Program-made: the position numbers and the translations under genes
The notes under the pieces: generated by a model
What the model saw: the letters and a program-made list of their open reading frames with translations, nothing else
Told to the model about the DNA's origin: nothing
The model's database searches: none
Shown: positions 18,401-28,373 of the stretch, piece by piece
How the letters are laid out: the number at the start of each line of letters is the position of its first letter
Position numbering within the stretch: the first letter of the stretch is position 1
Assembly: GCA_943704495.1 (NCBI GenBank)
Contig: CALSCR010000204.1
Coordinates: forward strand, 1 to 38,771
Reading direction: 5' to 3'
Source of the DNA: Pigoraptor chileana
Lineage: Eukaryota; Opisthokonta; Filasterea
Length of the DNA: 38,771 nt

Positions 18401-20925
18401 GGGACTTCTTTTTTTTCTCTGCCGTTCCCTCCACCCCGAGCATGTCTCCGTGTCCACCGTGCCCACTTTTTGCGTGTGTGTGTGCGTGTGCGTGGGCATG
18501 TGCGTGGTGGTGGTGCATCTCGTCCAGTGCAGACCCGCTGCTACTGCGGCGTCCCGTGCGAATTGGTTCCGAAAGCGCACCGCGGAGTGTCACGTGAGCC
18601 CCTGGCCCAGATGACGCTGGCGCAGAGGCCTCGCGGCGTACAGTCGCCCTCTCATTAAGTCCGTCTGCGCCATCTCCGTCATCAGACATAGAGTGCGTCC
18701 CAGACAACGTCTCGTGCGTCAAAGCGGTTGCAATGGGGTCTTCCGCGGGAGAAGTGTCGATTTCAATTGTGGGCATTGGGTGTGCGTGAGCAGCGGCGGT
18801 TCTTTTTCCCTCGCTGAGCGAGTCAGTGTCCGCTTCCTGAAGGTGGGCATCACGTGATTCTCCATCGCTATGCGCACTCTCCTGCACACTGTCTTTGGGT
18901 GCAACGGCTTCACTGTGGGCGTCAATAGCGATGTGCGTTGGTGCATTTGGTGCAGAATGTGCCCCACTTTCACTCGCGGGCGCAACAGCAACAATGGGAG
19001 ATACAGAAGCACTCGCGTCCGATTCGGTTGCAATTTGCCCACCCGGATGTCCGTTGCCAAGCGACAGTTCACCCAATGCTTCCGGCAACCCAGTGTCCGC
19101 TCTCACGTGACTTGCATGCACTTCAACGGCCGGCCCGGTTCCTCGGAAGGTTGACATGCCATCCAAATCCATACGTCCACCTTCAACAGCACCGGCAGTC
19201 GCACTCGTACTCATTGCAAACACATTCTCCTCATTCCGTTCCTGCTGAGGACTCTTGCTCAGCGGAATTTCAATGCGCGGAAACGACCACCCAAGCCCAC
19301 GCTCTGCACTGGCCGACAAACCCAGGGTCGTCCAAAGCTCCCGTGTCGATTCAACTTCAAAAGCTCTCCGAAAATCGTAAAAAGGCGTCTCGCGGAGCAT
19401 TCTTCCGGCCTCTGCGTGTGCTGCAATGACATCGACGGTAATTTTGGATGACGCCCTGGCCTCTGCAACGCACGCATGCGCAATACAGTACAGACCCGCA
19501 GACTCGGATGCGGCAGGGTCACACAAGACGAGCACGTGACCGCTAGAGTGGAGGGGTGACGATTGCGTAACGCGTGCGCTCGCATCGGCGACGACGCACG
19601 ACAAGCTCTCCAAAGAGAAGAGAGCGTCGCACTCCAGAATGCCGACTGAGGTCTCCTGGCGTGTCTTGGATGAGGAGGCCTTGGACGGAGAAGATGTGTT
19701 TCCGGAGAGCGCCGAAAGCTCTTTTTGTGCAAAGCTGCTGCTTCGTCTGACGGAGGGTTCGGTCGCCCTGACGTCAACCTCACTGGTGACGCATTTGTGT
19801 GGTCGAATGGGTTAAAATATGCACAATTGGCACGAGTGATGTCACGGGAGTTTGTCAAAAACAATTGCGAGTCTCATGCTGTCACATTCAATAACATGGA
19901 TAGATATAAGCAATTACAAACCTAAAATGGTCAAGCACAAACAACAAACAATGCACTTCCTCAACTCATACACACCTCCATTTATGGCTGCCAACAGCAG
20001 TTTGGGGTGCTTCGTTGCCGCATACGCAGACGCCCCGCAGGTACATCTCCTCCCCCTCATCCGGATAAAATTGCCTGCATTCAGATTGTACAGTGGGTGT
20101 AAATGCATAGTGACACACAATATTATAAGCGAAGATCAGCACTGAGCAGTGACGGAAGAGCGGCATAGTGAGCACATTCGTGTCGAGCCCAACACGTCAC
20201 TTTCATGCTCGCTTGTTGAACGAAGGAGAGTGTCAGTCGTACAGTGCAATCAACAGTAGAAACCACGAAAGATGCGCATACATCCACGCAACCACCGCTA
20301 AGGGATTGCATATCGCACGTACACTAGCATTGCACTTAGCCCACCATGCACTCCCAAGGCCCGAAAGGCCATTTCTCAGAACAACGACGACGGCGACGCT
20401 CTCCCGCAGCACGCTTTGCCACAGCGCAGCCGCAGTCTCACGGTCACTCGGACGCACAGCGATAGAAAATAGTGGAGATCTCGCGCTCAGTCGACCGATG
20501 CGAGTGAGACTATACTTTTGGGGTGGTTGGGGCGTTTCAACAAAGTTTGATGAAGCAGGCACTGATGCCGGAACCTCCTCTGCAGCTGTCACGTGCGCAG
20601 TGGACGGTGGACGCGAGGCAGACGATGTGTTCGCCGGTTGCTGCTGTGGTTGTTGTGTCTGGACGGAAGGTGCCCGCACTGCTGCATCCTCAGGTGCATC
20701 TGCATTATTGAAAGTGCTCTTCACTCCCGAGTCTTTGCGAATCGGAGACGGAGATTCTGTAACGCTTGGGAGTGGAGTAACGATTGCCAATTTGTCCTTC
20801 TTCTTATTCTTCTTGTCTTTGTCCTTCTTTGAAGCAGACGAAGATGAACTCGAAGCGTCTGAAGTTGCAACAGTCGGCGCCGGGTCGGCGTCCGCCTTTT
20901 TGGCCTTCTTGCGACTGATACGCAT
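12452..20925 (-). CDS. about 2052-aa trafficking-like protein: propeller/solenoid features and NPF motifs
   Basis: Eleven exons join in consistent phase: 20925-20325, 20074-19972, 19782-17836, 17309-16989, 16805-15298, 15077-14246, 14014-13538, 13361-13188, 13093-13045, 12851-12768, 12514-12452. The start is MRISRKKAKKADADP, Lys-rich. LLLAAINGGVEVDV and SSGHVLVLCDP look like beta-propeller strands. Residues about 300-880 are low-complexity, with a His/Ala run and four NPF tripeptides near 768, 810, 838 and 874. From about residue 900 the protein is helical (ELYWSLKKRLPEHC, SLALARLLVDMGRVTLFDK, RVLEALLALHDCAGA), like an alpha-solenoid. A Gln/His/Asn-rich stretch (seven Asn in a row) follows, and the end is SEYRSLMVQAGHPFEAQ. 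NPF motifs bind EH domains of endocytic proteins, so a coat- or tether-like role is inferred. No family is identified. Weak points: donor 20325, acceptor 13361, and intron 14245-14015, which needs a GC-AG pair. Confidence 0.75.
13617..13642. repeat. (GTT)n trinucleotide repeat coding for poly-Asn
   Basis: The plus strand reads GTT repeats, which encode seven Asn in a row on the minus strand within exon 7 of the 2052-aa gene. Adjacent GTGCTC repeats encode a Glu/His-rich tract. Confidence 0.9.
16850..16903 (-). repeat. dispersed intronic repeat, copy in the 2052-aa gene
   Basis: On the minus strand the intron 16988-16806 reads GGGCATAGCACCTATGAGAC, then AAGACACTGACTTAAATTC. It is a member of the family at 387-458, 8711-8770 and 23113-23290, again in the sense orientation of its host gene and close to the 3' splice site. 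Confidence 0.6.
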
Positions 20926-21491
20926 TTCTGTGGGGCTTGTGTGTAATAGTAGAATAAGGTATGCAGATTCACCTACGGTACTTATAATGTAATACTCCAG
21001 TCTCAATTATCGAGACCATATACGTTGTGAATAGTAAGCGTGTGTGTGTGTGCGCACTCGTGCGTGTGCGTGTTCATGCGCATGTGTGTGTATGTTTGCG
21101 CCGTGTGTGAGCCTGCTGAAAAGAGCCACAGGAATGACGAATAGAATTGGCAAATGTTTACATTAGAATTGTCCCGCAATCTCGCTGCGTGCTTCGATTG
21201 GCCGAGAACATGTGCAGTAGGCACGTGACCAACCGCACATCACATTCCGAGATCTCGGAATGCCATTCTTACCGAGGTGAGTAATAATGACACCGTGAGT
21301 GCCTGATAATGACAGTGCATCCGCACGAGGATATCGACAATTGCTGTGAGAAGCCGAGGGTGGACAGCATAAAAATTGCGTCTCAGTTCATTCCATTTCA
21401 TACTTGGAGGGCCTGGTTGCAAACTGAATCCTCCCACTTTGCGATGTACGGGTGATGACGCTGGATGACGCGTGACGCCCACCGATGAAAA
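20926..21491. promoter_or_regulatory. divergent promoter region
   Basis: About 565 bp between the starts of the 2052-aa gene (-) and the ABTB1-like gene (+). Both promoters should lie here. A TG-rich run covers about 21037-21100. No TATA box stands out and no gene is seen. Confidence 0.5.
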
Positions 21492-24400
21492 ATGCCATCC
21501 CCAGAGACACAATGGGATCGCAACGAGTGGGATATTTTCGAGAGTTGTCGACGTGGCGACATGGCACGCACTCGGTAAGCGGCTTTGCATGATTGCTAAA
21601 GTGGATTTGAGCTCCAATCGAATGACGTGTACATGTCTTATTAGTGTTTTTCATGCGGAAATGTGGAATGAAAATCCATTATGCTGCAAGTGCATGTTGA
21701 TTGGGCACCACATTTTAAAGCACGAGACGATGCCACGTGTGTTTGCCGTTGTTACATCGGTGTGCTTGTGTGCCTACCACCCTGGTAACGTAGCCATGCG
21801 AGCATATGTCGATTGATATTTGCGTCAATTCTGCATGCGCCTCTGACGGTCGTTCGGCCGTGAACTGTGATGGGGTAGCTATCTTGTTGAGGCCGCAGAA
21901 ACACCGCTCAATACACAAGACGGATGGAACAGTACACCACTGTGAGTGCTTGCGCATATGGGCTGCCCTCGCACTAATGCTGTTAGTGTTGACTTGAAGT
22001 GCATCCGCAATTATCACGTAAATGATGGAGGAAGTGGATCTCGTGGATCGCGGACACGTGCCGTATAAATGCGCAACGTGTCATGCGCGCTGTCTAATGC
22101 AGACTGATTCTGACCAGCCATCCATGCCTATTTCTTCTGTTTCTTCTGTTTCGTGTCACAGTTACTATGCATGCCTCTGCGGACACTACGAGATTGTCAA
22201 ATATCTGCTCGAAAAGGGTGCGTGAGACCGAACATATGTGTTTTATGACGTCGGGACGAAATATGTTCGCAAGTCACTGGGGGTCAGGCCTCATTGTATT
22301 TTTGGTGCACGATTGGAGTGGATACCCGGCGTCTTTCTTACGCAAGCACTACATATAGCACCCAAATAGGGGCGCAATTGTCTCCGTATCCTTGGTGCAT
22401 GTGCGACCTTGAGTGGATTTATTATCTGACAGAATATGGTCGACACACCCCACCACCACCGATGAACAGGGGCGCGGTGTGAGGAGAACACATTCGATGG
22501 CGAGCGGTGCATGTACGGTGCACTCACCGCGGACATCAAGCGTCTGCTGAAGGACTCGAAGGCTGTGACGGCGGCGTCCATCCAGCGCGATCCATTCCAC
22601 GAGTTTCTGCGAAGGTGTCTGGACTCCATTGCGCTGTCCAATTTGTTGACGTCATCCCACGGACATCCGCATGGTGGGCTGATTGGGTGTGCAGCTATTG
22701 TTAATGCTCATTTCAGTATTGCTACTGTTGCTTATAGTATAGAACTTTGCTGTCGTAATGGGTATATCAAGTGGATTGATTCGGCCACTGCGAGAGACAA
22801 TCACCACAGCTATCGAAATTCCAACTCTGTTAGCCCCTTCTTCCCCGTGTGAGCATCCACAGGCACCTTGCACAGCCCTTTCTCGCCTTACTCTGGCTCG
22901 GCTCGTTTTGCGGATGTCGAATTTGATGTTCGCGGGACGTCATTCCATGCACACCGGGCCATTCTGGCCGCACGCTGTCCGAAATTCCGCGAGTTGTTTC
23001 GTGAAAAGTGGCGCCGACGCCGACGAATATCACTTCCGAAGAAGGCACTCGATCCTGTCGCATTTGGGGCTGTACTCAGGTGGGCTGACATTGGACTTTT
23101 CTTTCTCAATTTGATTTTGTGGAGTCCATGGGGCACAGCGCCTAAGACACTGACTTGAATCCTACATTTCTCAATTTGATTGTTGTGTTGTGGAGTCCAT
23201 GGGTATCGTTCCGGAGACATTTTCTTGATCCTAATCTCTCGCCATTGTGGAGTCGATGTGCATAGCGCCTAAAGTGTTGATTGAATCCCTTCCCTTGATA
23301 TCGATAATTTGAGTGAGACGTTTCTGCGCTCGGACAGAGTCCAATTTACCCCCACTCTGACGTTTGAATGTTGCCGTGTATGTTGCCGTGTGTAGGTACC
23401 TGTATACTGAGCGATTGGAGCTGCCAATGACTAAGCTTGGGGCGTGTTGGGTATTGTGCCGATACTGCGGACTGGATGAACTTGCGGTGGTGAGTAATCA
23501 TTACGCAAGCACAAGACACTCTCTGGCTGACATGTTTTTGGGGGGGAATGAACCCCTATGCATCATGTGATTGTCATCCCACAACGCGCATCTCTCACAT
23601 CCTCTCGCTTACATTACATGTGAGAGGGAGCGGGGGATGGACTCAGCTCAATTTACCACCCGTGATCATCCATTAGGCCACATCACTGTCTGCGACTGCA
23701 GTTTGCACTTCATTGATTCGTTGTCTTCACCAATGCGCCTCATCTCAGCTTTTGAAGGAAAACGCCGGCGTCGCGCGTGGGGAAAGCGATTGGGTTGTGA
23801 TTGATCCGCCTGTCGATGCGCACGCACTACGCCGAGACTTTGCAGTGATCGCAGCATACATGAAGCATCGTGGATTGGGATCACGTGGGACATACAACGG
23901 ACACACAGCGGCACATACAGGTGACGATGCCGCCCCTGAACGAAAGGGAAGCGGCGACAAAGACGGTGGACACACGGGCGGCGACAAAGATGGTGGACAC
24001 ACGGGCGGCGATGGTTGCGATAGCATGGATATTGTGTGGATGACCGAGGGTGGAACCGAGCACGTGACCTTATCCGATGGGAATCCGTTTCAATGCGATG
24101 TGTGCTTTCGCGTGGACGGATGTCTGTTCCCATCGCACAGGATATTCTGCTGCGGCAGGTGTGTTGCTGTGTTGTGTATTGTTGTGTATTGTTGTGTATT
24201 GTTGTGTATTGTTGTGTATTGTTGTGTATTGTTGTGTATTGTTGTGTGGTTGTATGTCCCTTTTTGCTGCATACACACATAACCTTCATCATCTCCCCTT
24301 GGTCACACATGATTTGAAGGTCGGAGTACTTTGAGATCATGCTTTCTGGGCGATTTAAGGAGGCGTCGCTGTTTACAGATGGCAGAGTGGCGGGAAACGC

Positions 24401-26258
24401 GAGTGAGGAACATTCCATTCCCGTTGTCCACGTCGGTGGCGTCACCGCAGACACGTTTGCAAAGATCCTCGAGTGGGTTTTTGGCTATTAACCTGATATG
24501 AAAATTTGTACATGCCTCTCTTTGAACTTGTATGATTTATGCACGACGAGTAGTTACACATTTGAAGACTTTGTCTAATCGCTACTAATTTCAATTATTT
24601 ATGCATGAAAATGAAAACTTGTTGTAATACTGACCGACTGATGTGCGTGTGGTTGCCCTTCCCTGCATGGATTTTTTTGCCGTCGCAGATATATATACAC
24701 CGACCGTGTTGAGATTGACTTTGAGACGGCGACTGAACTGCTTACAATGGCAGATCTCTTTATGCTCCCGGGTATGCGCATGCACGCACCTTGCTATTCA
24801 GACCCCTATTGCCGTGATTGTAAGCTATATCTTAAACTTTTATTATTTCACCCATTTTTTTTCAGGTCTCAAATCGCATTGCGGCACTATTTTGTGCGGG
24901 TTCATCACAACAGACAACGCCGTCGACTTCTACAGGGCTGCGCTGTCGTTCCAACTCGCGCGTCTGGAAGAGGCGTGTGTGCTGTACATGACAGACCACA
25001 TCCGGGAGATTGTTGTGAGGTGAGTGATTAGGGTTGCGCGAGGGGCAATTGTGTGTGCAGGTGATTGTTTCAGGCTGATTTGGAGAACAACTGGCCTGTC
25101 GCTGTGTTCCTTCCTACCTACTTGCACATACACTCCATACACGCACAAGCACGTCACACTCTATACTGCACAACGCGACTGCACAAGCACATTACACTCC
25201 ATACACGCACATGCACATACACTCTATACACGCACACGCACATCACACAACAGACACGCATGCACTAACTTATCAGCACGCACTCTATGCATGCGCACTG
25301 TATGCACGCACTGTATGCACACACTGTATGCACGCACTGTATGCACGCACTGTATGCACGCACATATGCATGCATTCTATGCTCGCACACGCACATCCAC
25401 ATACATGCACATCCCTCACCATACCGCATGCACATCATTTATCAGCACGCACAGTGCGGGGGATGATTGTGTGATTGGGCTTATCGTACACACACGCCAG
25501 TGATTGGAATTAGAGGACGCACCGCAACCGCACTAACCCCACACACTGTTTGCGCACTGCAGGGACGACTTTGCTGACTTGGTGTTGCAAGACGCATCCG
25601 CCATCACCAACAGACAAGAGACCGACTCGATTCCCCTTGTGGACGAGATACGGTATGCCTTGTCTCGTGCGTTGTACTTTTGGATTGTATGGCTTCTTTT
25701 ATAGTGCGACCAACTCATGCGATTGGGATACAGCTGAACGTCCACTGTCTATGGGATTCTATCAATTGTCTGTGTGATCATTCTGTCTGCTGTTGCGATG
25801 TGCGTTTATTAATGTGCGGCAATGCAACCGACCGCGCTCTCATCTCGTCTGAATGCGCGCAATTCACACAATCCATGCGCGTGTGATGGGACCTGCGCAG
25901 GTTTAACATCCGGGTGGGAAGCGCAGCCCAGCGCCCCAGCCAACAGCACCAGCCGCAGTTGCAGCGCGGTCACGTGGGCGCCACACACAGCAGCACCCGT
26001 AATGCAGCGTCCACTCTGGATCCGGCGAGGGTCATGATGGGTGGTGGGCATGCGGGCGACGTTGCATCACTGGCAGACGCAACAGGTGCAGGTGACGCAC
26101 GGATAGGGGGGGTTGACGGTGGCAGTGAAGATAGTGACGACGATGATGACGAATTTGTGGATGAAACAGAGGAGAAGGAGCGCGCAGAGAAGATATGCTT
26201 ACTGGAGGGCCTCCTCAAGAAGCTCGGCATCGACACTGTGACTGCCAGTGAACATTGA
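21492..26258 (+). CDS. ABTB1: ABTB1-like ankyrin and double BTB/POZ protein
   Basis: Exons: 21492-21574, 22162-22217, 22470-22614, 22876-23079, 23396-23489, 23749-24158, 24320-24472, 24689-24771, 24866-25019, 25563-25652, 25901-26258. The protein follows ABTB1 (BPOZ) along its length: WDIFESCRRGD; ankyrin YYACLCGHYEIVKYLLEKG; GARCEENTFDGERCMYGALT; first BTB (FADVEFDVRGTSFHAHRAIL, VAFGAVLRYLYT); second BTB (CDVCFRVDGCLFPSHRIFCC, SEYFEIMLSGRFKE, ILEYIYTDRVE, MADLFMLPGLKSHC); and NRQETDSIPLVDEIRF. ABTB1 proteins are proposed Cullin-3 adaptors and eEF1A regulators. About 28 residues expected between exons 1 and 2 are missing. Exons 1 and 2 would also join in frame directly, but an exon between 21575 and 22161 is likelier (22025-22060 reads VDLVDRGHVP). 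The linker before the second BTB carries a repeated DKDGGHTGG. The tail has a glycine-rich stretch, then DDDDD, not in human ABTB1. Confidence 0.93.
23113..23290 (+). repeat. dispersed intronic repeat, three tandem copies
   Basis: Intron 23080-23395 of the ABTB1-like gene holds three successive relatives: GGAGTCCATGGGGCACAGCG with CCTAAGACACTGACTTGAAT at about 23117-23162; GGAGTCCATGGGTATCG with CCGGAGACATTTTCTTGATC at about 23191-23232; and GGAGTCGATGTGCATAGCG with CCTAAAGTGTTGATTGAATC at about 23248-23288. All are in the sense orientation of the gene. Confidence 0.85.
24171..24240. repeat. decanucleotide repeat (GTTGTGTATT)7
   Basis: Seven perfect copies of GTTGTGTATT directly follow the donor of the ABTB1-like exon 23749-24158. 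Each 30 bp shifts through all frames without stops, which explains the Val/Cys-rich and Asn/Thr/Gln-rich open frames here. Confidence 0.97.
25298..25362. repeat. 13-bp tandem repeat in ABTB1-like intron
   Basis: Five copies of CTGTATGCACGCA (one with ACACA) in the intron 25020-25562. The flanks are also rich in alternating purine-pyrimidine ACACTCTATACACGCAC. Confidence 0.9.
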
Positions 26259-28373
26259 GCTTTCTTACTCGAACATGTCATGACACTGCCGTCATTGGGA
26301 ACACAAACAGCCTGTCACTGAGTCACTGCAGCTGGCGGCGCTTCCGCTGATCTCAGCTTACGTGAATCGAATGGAATGGAACCCCCAGTCCGTTCTTTAT
26401 ATATCTATTTGTGACCGCAATTACAATAGAAAACATCCATCGAGTCGTCTCTTTGTGCTTTTGAGTCATTCATTGTTGCCAGTCGGCCATAATTCTGCCT
26501 GTGGTAGCACACAACCAGAAACGGATGTTCGGGCACTTGTTCAGATGCAGTGACTAATTGCTACTGTTACTTTTGGTCCGTAAACGCCCATTCACACTGT
26601 AGAGGATTTTCATGCCATTTTATGACCTCAATGAAATCTAGACTACTCCGCTTGCCGTGCACTGCACAGCGACTCCATCCTGACGAGTCACCATAGCCAA
26701 CTAATAAAACACGAGTATCACCGACAATTTGAAATTCAGATGGTATGTCTTTATCCCAATCAACGGTAGGGGAAGGAGCACTAGACAGAATCCGCCATTA
26801 CAGGTTCACATCAAGGCAGGGAGAGAAAGAGAGATGTGCAAATGAGGTCTCACAGCCAACACAAGAAGGACTTACAACATCAACATCAACATCAACCAAC
26901 AGCAAAAACAACAACAGCAAACAGAAAAACACACACCAATAGTAAAAACCCCAGACCATATAATAGAATGAACATGAAAGACTACAATCACAGTAGGGTA
27001 AGTAGAAAGACAAACAGACAGGCCAAATCCACAATACCTCTTTTCACCAAACAAATCAGATGAGACGACACGGTGGAGGGCTCAAACACACACACACGAC
27101 AAAATACCAACAGTAATGGCACAACCAACAACATAACCATACAACATAAAGCAAGATGTGATGATAACAGGAGTGTGATGTTGATGTGAATAGTGGCTAT
27201 CATTTCGGGGACTTTTCTTCTTCTTCCTCTTTTTCTTCTCGAAAGCAACATTGTCAACCTGCCACAGTCGACTGAGCGCCGACTGCTGCCACCAGCCGGG
27301 TCAATTGAAGCTCAGCAAAACCGCACACAAACAGTGTGCATCTTCCAGTACCACCGTCCGGTCCTTGCACCTGCAGTCACAAAGACCACGAACAGTGTGA
27401 AACTATGCACGCACACGCACTTTTCAAACACAATGGAGATACGTCATCCCTCGCCATCGCGCAGAAAAAAAAGTCGAAACACTCGAAAAGCAAATCCCAA
27501 TTGAATACGAACAAGCGTAACACTGCACTGGGCAACAAGAAATATTTCAGCATACATACAACACACAAACAAAACTAACCGAGGGATTCTGCAATTGCAA
27601 GGGAGATGCAGAACAACACACGCAGGCTTAATAAACACATCATTCGACGCGCCGCCCGGCACAACGCATAAAAATGGCATCGGGATAGAAGGCAAGGGGG
27701 TGGTCGAACAGTCAACTCAAGAGGGCAGATGCAAAAGGGGAGAAGACGGCGAGGAGTGCGACAGCATGGCTGTAGTGCTTGCACATCGGCCATTAGAGAA
27801 TGGGCAGTATGGGGCAGGGTGCCTGTCCCACAACCACACTCCGCCCATCGGCTGCGAGAGTGCGCTTCTCTGCACAGATGGACGCCGCAGCAGCAGTAAA
27901 AAGTAATCCATGCCCACACACAACAATGCACCGTACACAGGCGCCGTGATGCACGCACACGCACCATCATGCGCACACGCACACATTACAGGCGATAGAC
28001 AATTACAGATTGCAGGGACGAGCACAAACCCTCGTGACTCCAGCGGACAGTCTTGTTCCATTGCAGTGGTCCTTGCGTACACCCCTAGACGTTGATGAAT
28101 TGAATCGTATCACAACAATTCTCAAATATTTCCGCTGCATCGGGACGAGCGCAACACAGAAGTGAGCCGACGTTACACACTTTCAACACCAAACCAAACA
28201 CGGGTTAAAAAACGTGATCCGCACGCTTCACCAACGCGCAGATGCGATAACACACACACACATACAGTGCACTTCAAATAAACAAACAAAAAATCCAAAC
28301 GAATCGCCAACCATTTCACGCGGCCGGTCAAGTGAACGCGGGAGGCAGAGAATCAGCGGTCCAAACTTACCTC
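26259..28373. other. 2.1-kb convergent spacer, no confident gene
   Basis: Lies between the stops of the ABTB1-like gene (+) and the ZFC3H1-like gene (-). An AATAAA is at 26703. CAACAT/CAACAG simple repeats occupy 26877-26930. On the minus strand a short ATG stretch (MARDD, about 27459) could join across a 72-bp intron to CTLFVCGFAELQLTRLVAAV, ending near 27259, with a Lys-rich frame beyond; the donor is weak and no family is evident. The minus strand near 28372 has a strong donor (GAGAG|GTAAGT) just after the ZFC3H1 stop, and a likely acceptor near 28127 (GATGCAG), so this part probably holds a 3' UTR intron. Confidence 0.4.

Noticed and set aside
23666-24454. 262-codon minus-strand open frame rich in Asn/Thr/Gln
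   Set aside because: It is antisense to ABTB1-like exons and the decamer array.
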